Counted from the stretch's first letter, positions 55,157 through 63,621 are shown. The stretch is DNA of 64,000 nucleotides from Pseudomonas sp. P8_241 (GCF_034008315.1 NZ_CP125377.1:806001-870000), one strand, 5' to 3'. Notes: generated from the sequence alone by a model not told the origin. A program made the numbers and translations.

Positions 55157-56245
55157 ATGCTCTCTGTTCTCAAGCAAGAAACCTTTCTGCTGCTGGCCCT
55201 GATTGCCGCCGTGGTGGCCTATCCGCTGGAGCACTGGATGCTCCACAGCGGTCAGGCTGTTGCATTGACCGCCGGGCTGGTGCTGATCGCGTTCATCGTC
55301 GCGGCCTCCATGCGCGTGGCCCATCAGGCTGAACTGCTGGCGGAGAAAGTCGGCGATCCCTACGGCACGATGATCCTGACCCTGGCCGCCGTGCTGGTGG
55401 AAGTGGTGATCCTGGCGATCATGATGAGCAATGAAGCGTCGGCCACGCTGGTGCGTGACACGATTTACTCGGCCGTGATGCTCGACATCAACGGCATCCT
55501 TGGCCTGGCCGCATTGATGGGCGGGCTCAAGCATGGCGAGCAGTCCTACAACGATGATTCTGCGCGTAGCTATGGGGTGATGATTCTCACGGCCATGGGC
55601 GTGTCGATGGTGGTGCCGGAGTTCATTCCAGAAGCCAACTGGAAGCTTTATTCCGCGTTTACCATCGGCGCAATGGTGGTGCTGTACGCTTTGTTTTTGC
55701 GCATGCAGGTCGGTCCGCACAGCTATTTTTTCAGTTACAGCTACCCGGACAAACGCCGCAGGAAAGAGCCAGGCGAAGAACCTCAGCCGGTCAATCTGAC
55801 GCTGTCCATCGGGCTGTTGGTATTTGGCGTGGTGGTGATTGGCGCGCTGGCCGAGGTAATGTCCAAGACCCTCGACCTGGGCCTGGAAGGAACGGGTGCA
55901 CCGCCGGTGATCACGGCGATTCTGGTCGCGGCGATTTCAGCGGCGCCGGAAATTCTGACCGCGTTGCGCGCCGCGTTGGCCAATCGCATGCAGTCGGTGG
56001 TGAACATCGCGTTGGGGGCGTCGCTGTCGACGGTGATCCTGACGGTCCCGGTGATGGAAGCGATGGCGCTCTACACCGGCCAGCCCTTTCAGATGGCGAT
56101 GACCCCGGTGCAGACCGTGATGATTTTCATCACCCTGATCGTCAGCGCGATCAACCTCAACGACGGCGAAACCAACGCTATCGAAGGCATGACGCATTTT
56201 GTTTTGTTTGCGACGTTCATCATGTTGTCGCTGTTGGGTCTTTAA
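55157..56245 (+). CDS. chaA: Calcium/proton antiporter (ChaA/CaCA family)
   Basis: The 362-aa protein has eleven or so membrane helices and the two alpha-repeats of the CaCA superfamily: TMILTLAAVLVEVVILAIMM and ILVAAISAAPEILTALRAALA, each with the conserved acidic residue (VEV and PEIL). An acidic cytoplasmic loop separates the halves. ChaA-type proteins export Ca2+ or Na+ in exchange for protons under alkaline or salt stress. It is transcribed opposite to its neighbours and is not obviously linked to purine metabolism. Confidence 0.88.
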   Translation: MLSVLKQETFLLLALIAAVVAYPLEHWMLHSGQAVALTAGLVLIAFIVAASMRVAHQAELLAEKVGDPYGTMILTLAAVLVEVVILAIMMSNEASATLVRDTIYSAVMLDINGILGLAALMGGLKHGEQSYNDDSARSYGVMILTAMGVSMVVPEFIPEANWKLYSAFTIGAMVVLYALFLRMQVGPHSYFFSYSYPDKRRRKEPGEEPQPVNLTLSIGLLVFGVVVIGALAEVMSKTLDLGLEGTGAPPVITAILVAAISAAPEILTALRAALANRMQSVVNIALGASLSTVILTVPVMEAMALYTGQPFQMAMTPVQTVMIFITLIVSAINLNDGETNAIEGMTHFVLFATFIMLSLLGL

Positions 56246-56251
56246 AAGCTT

Positions 56252-56305
56252 CGCCAGCAAGCAGGCTCCTACGAAAGCAACCCTGTAGGAGCCGGCTTGC
56301 TGGCG
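56252..56305. repeat. REP inverted repeat between chaA and the deaminase gene
   Basis: Arms 56252-56272 and 56285-56305 are 21 bp with one mismatch and a 12-bp loop. They lie between convergent genes. Confidence 0.85.
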
Positions 56306-56316
56306 ATGGCGTCCTA

Positions 56317-57675
56317 TCAGACGCCGCTGATCAACTGCCGAGCCGCCTGGCTGTGATCGGCAATCAATCCCTTCAGATCCAGCCCTTCAACCTGCCCGTC
56401 AATCACTCGCCATTTGCCACCGACCATCACCCGATCCGCGCGATCCGCACCGCACAGCAGCAATGCCGAGACCGGATCATGGCTGCCGGAGAAGCGCAGC
56501 TCATCAAGCTTGAACAATGCCAGGTCGGCCTGCTTGCCCACGGCCAGTTCGCCGATATCGGTCCGTCCCAGCAGACTGGCCGACCCCTTGGTCGCCCAAC
56601 CCAGCACGCGCTCTGGCGTGATCTTTTCGGCGCCGTAACGCAGGCGCTGGATGTACAGCGCCTGACGCGCTTCAAGCATCATGTTCGACGCATCATTGGA
56701 CGCCGACCCGTCCACACCCAGGCCAAGCAGGGCGCCGGCATCGGTCAAGTCAATGCTTGGGCAGATGCCCGAAGCCAGACGCATGTTAGAACTCGGGCAA
56801 TGGCAGATACCGGTTTTGGCGTCGCCGAGGCGGGCGATTTCGTCCGGGTTGAAGTGGATGCCGTGGGCCAGCCAGGTGCGTGGGCCGAGCCAGCCGACGC
56901 TGTCCAGATAATCCACGGTCCGCAGGCCGAAACGCTGCAGGCAGAAGTCTTCTTCGTCGAGGGTTTCGGCCAGGTGCGTGTGCAGGCGCACGTCGAGTTT
57001 GTTGGCCAGTTCGGCGCTGGCGGACATGATTTCCGGCGTCACCGAGAACGGCGAGCAGGGCGCCAGGGCGATCTGGATCTGCGCACCGTCGCCGCGTTCG
57101 TGGTACTCGGCGATCAGGCGCTGGCTGTCGTCGAGAATCACCTGACCTTCCTGCACCGTTTGCTGGGGTGGCAGGCCGCCGTCCTTTTCGCCGAGGCTCA
57201 TCGAACCGCGCGTCAACATGGCGCGCATGCCCAGTTCGCGGACGCTTTCGACTTGCACGTCAATCGCGTTTTCCAGGCCTTCGGGGAACAGGTAATGGTG
57301 GTCGGCGGCGGTAGTGCAGCCGGACAGCAGCAATTCGGCCAAGGCGACTTTGGTGGCGAGGGCGAGTTTTTCCGGGGTCAGGCGTGCCCAGACCGGGTAG
57401 AGGGTTTTCAGCCATGGGAACAACGGCTGATTGACCACTGGCGCCCAGGCACGGGTCAGGGTCTGGTAGAAATGGTGATGGGTGTTGATCAGGCCCGGGA
57501 GGATCACATGTTCGCGGGCATCGAACACTTCATTGCATGGCGCGGACGGTTGCTGGCCGACGCCGAGCACTTCGACGATTACACCGTCTTGCAGCACCAG
57601 GCCGCCACGGGCATCGAGCTCGTTGGAGGTGAAAATGGCGAGGGGATTTTTTAACCAGGTACGGGTCGCAGGCAT
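56317..57675 (-). CDS. 8-Oxoguanine deaminase
   Basis: The 452-aa amidohydrolase is of the guanine deaminase/ATZ-type group. The metal ligands are in NTHHHFYQTLTRAWAP, THLAETLDEEDF, AHGIHF and the final VDGSASNDASNMM. The order and sequence match P. aeruginosa PA0142, the enzyme demonstrated to deaminate 8-oxoguanine to urate; the conserved CSPFSVTPEIM and CHCPSSNMRL segments are also present. It thus removes an oxidised base product of DNA or nucleotide damage. An SDR gene lies 167 bp upstream on the same strand. Confidence 0.88.
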   Translation of the reverse strand: MPATRTWLKNPLAIFTSNELDARGGLVLQDGVIVEVLGVGQQPSAPCNEVFDAREHVILPGLINTHHHFYQTLTRAWAPVVNQPLFPWLKTLYPVWARLTPEKLALATKVALAELLLSGCTTAADHHYLFPEGLENAIDVQVESVRELGMRAMLTRGSMSLGEKDGGLPPQQTVQEGQVILDDSQRLIAEYHERGDGAQIQIALAPCSPFSVTPEIMSASAELANKLDVRLHTHLAETLDEEDFCLQRFGLRTVDYLDSVGWLGPRTWLAHGIHFNPDEIARLGDAKTGICHCPSSNMRLASGICPSIDLTDAGALLGLGVDGSASNDASNMMLEARQALYIQRLRYGAEKITPERVLGWATKGSASLLGRTDIGELAVGKQADLALFKLDELRFSGSHDPVSALLLCGADRADRVMVGGKWRVIDGQVEGLDLKGLIADHSQAARQLISGV

Positions 57676-57842
57676 GTTGGCCGGCTCCTCTGAAAGTTGG
57701 GTTCAGGGTTGCCAGCTCAGTGTTGCCCTGTCTGCTGATCCAGGGTCGCCGGGGAGGCGAGGGGCGCAGTGTCGATCAAAACGTCGATGCCGGCAAGCCC
57801 GGCCCGACAAGACAACAAATAACCTACAGGTGGGCGGTAGTG

Positions 57843-58532
57843 TTACCAGGGAATGGTCTCACCCCGGTAATTGATGAAGTGATGCCCACCTTTGCCAACA
57901 AACGCATTCACCTGATCGACCAGGCCGCGCGTGCTGGTGTCCACATCGATATCCGCGCCTTCACCGCCCATATCGGTTTTCACCCAGCCCGGATGCAACG
58001 ACAGCACGGTAAGTCGGGTGTCGCCCAATTGAGTGACAAAGCTGTTGGTCATCGAATTCAGCGCCGCCTTGCTGGCCTTGTACAGCGCCAGCTCCGGCGC
58101 GTCGGGCATGGTCACGCTGCCCAGCACCGAACTCATGAATGCCAGCAGGCCAGTATCGGGACGAAGCTGCCCGACAAAGTGCTGGGCCAGGTTGATGGGC
58201 GCCACGGCATTGGTAAAAAACAGCTGACCGACTTCGGCCATCGTTGCCCCACCGTTCGGCGTTTGAACGTCCGGGCCTTTGACGCCGGCATTGACGAACA
58301 GCAAGTCAAATACCTCGCCATTGAGTTGCTGGCTCAGGGCAAGCACGGCTTGCTGATCGTCCATGTCGAGTTTTTCGATCCGCACCTTGCCCAACGCCTG
58401 CAGGGCTTCGGCATTCTGTGGATTGCGTACGGTAGCGGTGACTTGCCAGCCATCGGCCAGCAGGGTTTTCACCAGGCCGAGGCCCAACCCGCGAGAGGCA
58501 CCAATGATGAGTGCGTTTTTTGCCGTGGACAT
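57843..58532 (-). CDS. Short-chain dehydrogenase/reductase
   Basis: The 229-aa SDR has the cofactor motif IIGASRGLGLGLVKTLL, NAGVKG, and the Ser-Tyr-Lys site (MSSVLGSV, then LYKASKAALN). It is of the classical/CsgA-like type, and the cofactor NAD or NADP cannot be told. It starts 19 bp downstream of the MerR-type regulator gene on the same strand, so the two form an operon; its role may be to act with the regulator's target. The substrate is unknown. Confidence 0.85.
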   Translation of the reverse strand: MSTAKNALIIGASRGLGLGLVKTLLADGWQVTATVRNPQNAEALQALGKVRIEKLDMDDQQAVLALSQQLNGEVFDLLFVNAGVKGPDVQTPNGGATMAEVGQLFFTNAVAPINLAQHFVGQLRPDTGLLAFMSSVLGSVTMPDAPELALYKASKAALNSMTNSFVTQLGDTRLTVLSLHPGWVKTDMGGEGADIDVDTSTRGLVDQVNAFVGKGGHHFINYRGETIPW

Positions 58533-58551
58533 GAGTGGCTTCCTTGAAAAG

Positions 58552-58911
58552 TCAGGGTCGTGGATTCAATGGACACTGTTGCCCGAGTCGTTGTTGCAAC
58601 TCATCGCGCAACGCGCCGAGTTCAGCCATTCGGGCTTCGATCAGTTTGAGTTTGTCTTGCAGCAATTGCGTGACAGCGCTGTCGGGATCGGGCGACTGCC
58701 AGATTGCCGCGACGCTGTGGCCAATCTCGCTGAGGCTGAAGCCCAGCCGTTGAGCGGTCTTGATGTATTGCACCAGCTGCACCATGTCCGCCGGATAATC
58801 GCGATACCCATTGGCGCTGCGTTGAGCCGCGATCAAACCGCGCTGCTCGTAGAAACGCAGTGTGTCGCGGCTGACGGCGCTGGCCTGGGCTAATTCACCG
58901 ATGCGCATCAT
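58552..58911 (-). CDS. MerR-family transcriptional regulator
   Basis: The 119-aa protein has the MerR winged helix (MRIGELAQASAVSRDTLRFYEQRGLI) and a dimerisation helix ending near residue 112 (QCPLNPRP). It lacks the multiple cysteines of metal sensors, having only one, so it is more like the group that responds to small reactive molecules. It is divergent from the membrane protein gene at 58993; an operator with the expected MerR geometry lies between. The start at 58911 (MMRIGEL) or the ATG at 58908 are both possible. The SDR gene follows. Confidence 0.85.
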   Translation of the reverse strand: MMRIGELAQASAVSRDTLRFYEQRGLIAAQRSANGYRDYPADMVQLVQYIKTAQRLGFSLSEIGHSVAAIWQSPDPDSAVTQLLQDKLKLIEARMAELGALRDELQQRLGQQCPLNPRP

Positions 58912-58929
58912 GACGTCTCATGGAGGGGC

Positions 58930-58960
58930 TTGACCCTGGAGCATACTCCAGGCTTTAGCC
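58930..58960 (+). promoter_or_regulatory. MerR-type promoter facing the membrane protein gene
   Basis: The -35 is TTGACC (58930-58935) and the likely -10 is TTAGCC or TAGCCT (from 58955), leaving a 19-20-bp spacer. The palindrome CCTGGAG-N4-CTCCAGG (58935-58952) sits in the spacer, as in other MerR activators. It points to the gene at 58993. Confidence 0.75.
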
Positions 58961-58992
58961 TTGTTGCTCCCTGAATTGATGGAGCAATGTCG

Positions 58993-59415
58993 ATGTGGAC
59001 TACTACGCAATATCGTCGTTTGGTGCAAGGCAGTGCCTGGTATGACCTGATCGTGATGGTGGCGTTTGTCACGCCGTGGAGTTTTGCGGCATTGCATGGG
59101 GTTTTGCTGGGGATAAGTCAGGCGCTGGGTCTGCCCGGCGAGCTGCCGTCGTTCGAACCTGTGCATATGTTGCTGGCAAATTTGTTGGGGTCGATTGTCT
59201 GCGTGTGGGCGGTGCTGCGGATTCGTGATCCCCGGGCGATGTATGGTCGATATGACGCGGTGGCCAGATTCCTGTTTTCGACTTGGCAGGCATACGCGCT
59301 TATCCATGGCGCGAGTTCGATTCTGATGGCTTTTCTGATGTTTGAACTGGCGTTGGGCATCGCTCAGGTGTTGCCTGTTCGGCAGCCATCGCGAGCAGGC
59401 TCACTCCACATTTGA
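58993..59415 (+). CDS. Small integral membrane protein, target of the adjacent MerR regulator
   Basis: The 140-aa protein has about four membrane helices (residues 15-38, 52-75, 95-118 and 104-125) in MWTTTQYRRLVQGSAWYDL-type sequence. No named family is recognised. The start at 58993 has GGAG 8 bp upstream, while the ATG at 58987 is too close. The C-terminal ten residues (RQPSRAGSLHI) are encoded by a REP element at 59388, so the protein end has been altered by the insertion or drift of the repeat. A MerR-type promoter lies 33-63 bp upstream. Confidence 0.65.
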   Translation: MWTTTQYRRLVQGSAWYDLIVMVAFVTPWSFAALHGVLLGISQALGLPGELPSFEPVHMLLANLLGSIVCVWAVLRIRDPRAMYGRYDAVARFLFSTWQAYALIHGASSILMAFLMFELALGIAQVLPVRQPSRAGSLHI

Positions 59416-59460
59416 TGGGTGTGAACTCGGTCAAATGTAGGAGCGAGCCTGCTCGCGAAA
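59388..59460. repeat. REP pair overlapping the end of the membrane protein gene
   Basis: Arms CGCGAGCAGGCTCACTCC (59388-59410) and TGTAGGAGCGAGCCTGCTCGCG (59435-59460) flank 24 bp. The first arm lies within the coding frame up to the stop at 59415. Confidence 0.75.
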
Positions 59461-59479
59461 TGGCCAGACCCGTCAACCA

Positions 59480-60406
59480 CTAGTGCCCGGCCTGCCAGGG
59501 CTGCCCCAACGAAACCGGCGCGAACAACCGAGTACGCAGCGCATCCCGGGACAGCAACACCAACGCCACAATCGTCGCCACATACGGCAGCATCGCCAGC
59601 AGACTCGACGGTATCGCCAGCCCCAACCCCTGCGCCACCAGGTGCAGGATGCTGGCGAGTCCGAACAGGTAAGCACCCAGCAGCAAACGCCAGACTCGCC
59701 AACTGGCAAACACCACCAGCGCCAAGGCAATCCAGCCACGCCCGGCACTCATGTTTTCTGCCCACATCGGTGTGTAGGCGAGGGAAAGGTACGCCCCGGC
59801 CAACCCGGCCATCGCCCCACCAAACAGCACAGCCAATGTACGTACCGCCAATACCGGCAAGCCCATGGCACTGGCCGCGTCCGGGTTTTCCCCGACTGCC
59901 TGGATAATCAGACCGACGCGGCTTTTCAGAATCACCCAGGCCACCAGCGCAAACAGTGCGAAAGACAAATACACCAGCAGGTCCTGGGCAAACAGCATTC
60001 GCCCGATCAACGGGATTTCACTCAAATAAGGGATTGCCAAGGGTTCGAATCCCGCCAGGGGTTTGCCCACCCACGCTGCGCCTATGAAAGTCGACAGACC
60101 CACTCCGAAGATCGTCAACGCCAGGCCGGTCGCGACCTGATTGGCATTGAATACCAGCGCCACTAATGCGAACAGCGACGACAAGAGCATCCCGGCCAGC
60201 ATCGCCAGCAGCACGCCGAGCCAAAGATTGCCGGTGCTGAATGCGACGATAAAACCGGTCACCGCACCCAACAGCATCATGCCTTCCTGGCCCAGATTGA
60301 GGACGCCGCTTTTCTCGCAGATCAGTTCACCCAGTGCCACCAGCAGCAGCGGCGTACCGCAGCGGATCATGGCGTAGAAAATATTGCTCAACAGATCGAT
60401 ATCCAT
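59480..60406 (-). CDS. ABC transporter permease, nucleoside/purine type
   Basis: The 308-aa protein is an inner-membrane permease of the ribose/purine-nucleoside (BMP/YufQ) class with about nine helices. Typical motifs are ICEKSGVLNLGQEGMMLLGA, GLALTIFGVGLSTFIG and VGENPDAASAMGLPVLAVR, the coupling helix. The start at 60406 shares a TGATG overlap with the stop of the other permease gene, so the pair is translationally coupled. It is the last gene of the ATPase-permease-permease operon. Confidence 0.9.
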   Translation of the reverse strand: MDIDLLSNIFYAMIRCGTPLLLVALGELICEKSGVLNLGQEGMMLLGAVTGFIVAFSTGNLWLGVLLAMLAGMLLSSLFALVALVFNANQVATGLALTIFGVGLSTFIGAAWVGKPLAGFEPLAIPYLSEIPLIGRMLFAQDLLVYLSFALFALVAWVILKSRVGLIIQAVGENPDAASAMGLPVLAVRTLAVLFGGAMAGLAGAYLSLAYTPMWAENMSAGRGWIALALVVFASWRVWRLLLGAYLFGLASILHLVAQGLGLAIPSSLLAMLPYVATIVALVLLSRDALRTRLFAPVSLGQPWQAGH

Positions 60407-61512
60407 CACAGCGCTCCAGCATGTACGGCGGTGGCGGGTGCGCGGCGTGCCCAACGCAGGTTCAAACGGGGTCGATAGAGAATCAGCACATCACAGGCCA
60501 ACAGGAAAAACAGCATCATCCCCTGGAACAATTGGGTGATCGCTTGGGGCAGGTTCAGACTCATCTGCGCACTCTCACCGCCGATGTACAGCAACGCCAT
60601 CAGCAGGCTTGCAAACAGAATGCCGACAGGATTGAGTCGGCCGAGAAACGCCACCGTGATCGCCGCGTAGCCATACCCTGGGGAGACCTGCGGCACCAAT
60701 TGCCCGATCGGCCCGGTGACTTCGCACACGCCCGCCAACCCCGCCAACCCGCCGCTGATCAACAGCGCGAGCCAGATCAGGCGCTTCTCGCGAAAACCTA
60801 CAAAACTGGCCGCGCGTTTATCCAGCCCGAGCACCTTGATCTGGAAACCGACAAAACTTTTCTGCAGCAACACCCACACGGTCACCAGCGCGAGGAGGGC
60901 GAAATACACCCCCGCGTGCCCCCGGCCATCTTCCATCAACAGCGGCAAGCGGCTGGCGTCGCCGAACATCGCCGATTGCGGGAAATTGAATCCCTCGGGG
61001 TCTTTCAGCGGCCCGTGGACGCAGTACAGCAAGAGGTTCAGGGCGATGTAATTGAGCATGATGCTGGTGAGGATTTCATTGGCGTTGAAACGCGTGCGCA
61101 ACCAGGCGGTCAGCCCGGCCCAGGCTGCACCCGCGAAGGTCCCCGTGAGGAGGACCGCCACTAGCGCCCAGCGGCTTTGCACGCCAATGATATTGACCGC
61201 CAATGCACTTCCGGCCAATGCGCCTAACAGCAATTGGCCTTCTGCGCCGATATTCCAGATCCGCGCCTGGTAGGCGACGGCCAAACCCAACGCACACAGC
61301 AAGATTGGCAAGGCTTTTACCAGAAGTTCAGAGACACCGTACAAGTCGCTGATTGGTGCGATCAGCAACGTATGCAAGGTCAGCAGCGGGTCATGCCCGA
61401 GCGTAAGAAACAGCAGCGAGCCGCAGCCCAGTGTCAGGGCGGCTGCCAGCAACGGCGAGCACCACAACATCAGGCGTGATTGCTGGCCGCGAGGTTCAAG
61501 AGAAAGCAGCAT
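60406..61512 (-). CDS. ABC transporter permease, nucleoside/purine type (first of pair)
   Basis: The 368-aa permease has the same family pattern as its partner: RIWNIGAEGQLLLGALAGSA, LRTRFNANEILTSIMLNYIAL, and the coupling-helix region KVLGLDKRAASFVGFREKRL. The start at 61512 is 11 bp after the ATPase stop. The longer ORF begins 43 codons earlier but its first part overlaps the ATPase gene. It ends in a 1-nt overlap with the downstream permease. Confidence 0.9.
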   Translation of the reverse strand: MLLSLEPRGQQSRLMLWCSPLLAAALTLGCGSLLFLTLGHDPLLTLHTLLIAPISDLYGVSELLVKALPILLCALGLAVAYQARIWNIGAEGQLLLGALAGSALAVNIIGVQSRWALVAVLLTGTFAGAAWAGLTAWLRTRFNANEILTSIMLNYIALNLLLYCVHGPLKDPEGFNFPQSAMFGDASRLPLLMEDGRGHAGVYFALLALVTVWVLLQKSFVGFQIKVLGLDKRAASFVGFREKRLIWLALLISGGLAGLAGVCEVTGPIGQLVPQVSPGYGYAAITVAFLGRLNPVGILFASLLMALLYIGGESAQMSLNLPQAITQLFQGMMLFFLLACDVLILYRPRLNLRWARRAPATAVHAGAL

Positions 61513-61523
61513 GTGTGGCTCCG

Positions 61524-63089
61524 TTAACGCGTGGCTGATGCGGATGATGGGGGCGCGTCGAACTGGCCGGCCATCCAGCCGCCGACATCGCTCAGGCAGG
61601 TATCGACCGCAGGTTTGAGCGTGGATAACCGACCACCGCACAGTGCGCCCAGGCGGTCGCTGATCTGGAACAGTTCGTCGAGGTCTTCGGAGATCACCAG
61701 GATCGCCGCGCCAGCGTCGCGCAAGGCAATCAATGCTCGGTGAATGGTCGCGGCGGCACCGACGTCCACACCCCAGGTCGGGTGCGCCGCCACCAGCAAC
61801 CTGGGTTGCTGAAGGATTTCCCGGCCAAGAATGAATTTCTGCAAATTGCCGCCGGACAGGCTGCGGGCCGGGGCTTGGCTGTTCGGCGCCTTGACCCCGA
61901 AGCGGTGGATGATGTCTTCGGCGAGCGCCTGAACCTTGCTGCGCGAAATAAGTCCTTTGCTCACCAACCCTTGTTGGAACGCGGTAAGCAGGGCGTTATC
62001 CGCCAGGCTCAGTTCCGGTACGGCACCATGGCCCAGTCGTTCGGCAGGAACAAACGCCAGTCCGAGTTGACGGCGTGCGTCGGGGCGCAGATGCGCGACG
62101 GGCTCGTGGCCGAAACTGATTCTGGCGCTTTCGTCGCCGGTCAGTGGTTCTTCACCGCTGAGTAACGCGAGCAACTCATCCTGGCCATTACCGGCCACTC
62201 CGGCGATCCCGACAATTTCGCCACTGCGCACTTCAAGCGCGATGTCCTTGAGCGAACAACCGAACGGGTCCGGGTTGTGCCAGGACAATCCGCTGACCTC
62301 AAGAAAGACATCCCCCCCGGTCACCTTCGGATAGTCCGTTATCAAGTCCGCCGCTTCGCCGACCATCAACCTCGCCAGTTGCTGATCCGAGCACTCGACC
62401 GGTACACAATGCCCGGCTACTCGCCCGGCTCGCAGCACCGTCGCGCTATGACACAACGCGCGAACTTCACCCAATTTGTGGCTGATAAACAAAATGCTGC
62501 AGCCCTCGACAGCGAGGCGGCGCAAGGTCACAAACAAGTCATCGGCTTCCTGCGGGGTCAACACCGAAGTCGGTTCGTCGAGAATCAACAGGCGAATGTC
62601 CTGCATCAGGCAGCGAATGATTTCGACGCGTTGCCGTTCGCCGATGGACAGGCTGTGGACAAGTCGCTCTGGCTCCAGTGCCATGCCATAGCGTTGCGAC
62701 ACTTCGCGAATTTTCGGTTCAAGCTGTGTCGGCGTGCCCGCTGCCGAGCCCATGGCCAGGGCAATGTTTTGCGCCACGCTCAGGGTTTCGAACAGCGAGA
62801 AATGCTGGAACACCATGCCGATCCCCAACTCGCGAGCCTGAGCCGGGTTGCGCAGGTTGACCCGCTGTCCTTGCCAGATCACTTCGCCCGAATCAGCGTG
62901 GGTAACGCCGTAGATGATCTTCATCAGCGTGCTCTTGCCTGCGCCGTTTTCGCCGAGCAGGGCATGGATCTCGCCGGGCGCAATGCTCAGGTCGATGGCA
63001 TCGTTGGCCAGGCAGCCGGGGTAGCGTTTGCTGATTCGACGTAGTTGCAACCGTGGAGTTGGATCAAGGGTAGAGGCAGGATTGGACAT
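61524..63089 (-). CDS. Double ATP-binding protein of a nucleoside-type ABC importer
   Basis: The 521-aa protein is a fusion of two nucleotide-binding domains, as in RbsA/YufO/BmpE. The first has Walker A GENGAGKST, signature LSIGERQRVEI and Walker B LLILDEPTS. The second is degenerate: its Walker A region reads GVAGNGQDELLAL (no Lys-Ser/Thr), with signature LSGGNLQKFILGRE and Walker B LLVAAHPTWGVDVG, the usual pattern of this family's second site. It is the first gene of the ATPase-permease-permease unit, and the BMP binding protein of the system is probably that at 53768. The gene-free 532-bp interval upstream (63090-63621) should hold its promoter. Confidence 0.9.
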   Translation of the reverse strand: MSNPASTLDPTPRLQLRRISKRYPGCLANDAIDLSIAPGEIHALLGENGAGKSTLMKIIYGVTHADSGEVIWQGQRVNLRNPAQARELGIGMVFQHFSLFETLSVAQNIALAMGSAAGTPTQLEPKIREVSQRYGMALEPERLVHSLSIGERQRVEIIRCLMQDIRLLILDEPTSVLTPQEADDLFVTLRRLAVEGCSILFISHKLGEVRALCHSATVLRAGRVAGHCVPVECSDQQLARLMVGEAADLITDYPKVTGGDVFLEVSGLSWHNPDPFGCSLKDIALEVRSGEIVGIAGVAGNGQDELLALLSGEEPLTGDESARISFGHEPVAHLRPDARRQLGLAFVPAERLGHGAVPELSLADNALLTAFQQGLVSKGLISRSKVQALAEDIIHRFGVKAPNSQAPARSLSGGNLQKFILGREILQQPRLLVAAHPTWGVDVGAAATIHRALIALRDAGAAILVISEDLDELFQISDRLGALCGGRLSTLKPAVDTCLSDVGGWMAGQFDAPPSSASATR

Positions 63090-63118
63090 GGCAGGCTCGG
63101 TGCTGTTGGACTTGTGCC

Positions 63119-63127
63119 TGTGGATAA
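63119..63127 (-). promoter_or_regulatory. DnaA box (TTATCCACA)
   Basis: Perfect 9-mer on the minus strand, directly beside the 63127-63162 hairpin. Confidence 0.55.
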
Positions 63128-63162
63128 AGCAATTTTCTGGCCACTAGGTCAGGAAATTGCTT
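63127..63162 (+). ncRNA. Hairpin with G-U pairs only on the plus strand
   Basis: Sixteen complementary positions with loop ACTA; the two non-Watson-Crick pairs are T-G (63136-63153) and G-T (63140-63149), which are G-U wobbles in plus-strand RNA but A-C mismatches in minus-strand RNA. That asymmetry suggests a transcribed plus-strand structure. Confidence 0.35.
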
Positions 63163-63340
63163 AAGCCCCGTCCGCCGAGTTGCTCAGTGCGCGGCTTCGC
63201 TAGCAGTCGATCTGGATCCAGCACCACTTGAGGGCAGAGCCCTCGGTCAGGCCCCGAATTTGATCGTGGTGTTTTGATTAAAAAATGATCAATCGAATGC
63301 AGGCCATACCGTGCGTGGCGCCGGGACCGCCATGAACGGG

Positions 63341-63349
63341 TTATCCACA
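63341..63349 (+). promoter_or_regulatory. DnaA box (TTATCCACA)
   Basis: Perfect 9-mer inside the first copy of the 36-bp direct repeat. Confidence 0.55.
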
Positions 63350-63542
63350 GATTGCTCCACAGTATTTGTGCGCAAGCGCAAAGCTCGGGCATAAGCACTG
63401 TGTGGCTTTCTTCTAAAGGCGATAAACCACTGTAACTGATTGTTTTTGCGAGATTTTGGTGTTCAGAACAAAAAATTGGATGAAATTTGAACAATGCCCG
63501 CAAAGCCGCATGACAGAAGGGTTACAGACGTATGTGCTCAGG

Positions 63543-63551
63543 TTATCCACA
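63543..63551 (+). promoter_or_regulatory. DnaA box (TTATCCACA)
   Basis: Perfect 9-mer inside the second copy of the 36-bp direct repeat. Confidence 0.55.
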
Positions 63552-63621
63552 GCCGGGTGCACAGTAGATGTGGGCAAATGTTGAATGGGCGAAAAAACGC
63601 CGTGCCCCAAAAGATCGCAGT

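Larger units (their letters stand above)
63339..63576. repeat. 36-bp direct repeat containing a DnaA box, two copies
   Basis: The copies at 63339-63374 and 63541-63576 share GGTTATCCACAG, then N7, then CACAGTA, N2, TGTG, N, GCA. About 27 of 36 positions agree, and the spacing of the conserved parts is exact. Confidence 0.6.
63090..63621. other. Gene-free interval with DnaA boxes and dyads
   Basis: This 532-bp interval has no credible protein gene; the ORFs in it are low-quality. It has three exact copies of the DnaA box TTATCCACA (63119-63127 inverted, 63341-63349 and 63543-63551), a 36-bp direct repeat at 63339-63374 and 63541-63576, and several hairpins. Two moderately AT-rich tracts lie near 63266-63300 and 63425-63490. 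It may include the promoter of the ABC operon. A DnaA-responsive or titration site, a small RNA, or both would fit. Confidence 0.5.

Noticed and set aside
56353..57654. A 433-codon plus-strand open frame opposite the deaminase gene
   Set aside because: Antisense artefact; the minus-strand gene has all metal ligands.
63144..63503. A 119-codon minus-strand ORF in the gap before yigZ
   Set aside because: It spans DnaA boxes and dyads, has no ribosome site, and the translation (many Ser, Arg and Leu in random order) is not protein-like.
63090..63621. The DnaA-box interval as the chromosomal origin
   Set aside because: Pseudomonas oriC lies beside rpmH-rnpA and dnaA, none of which is here, and only three boxes are present.
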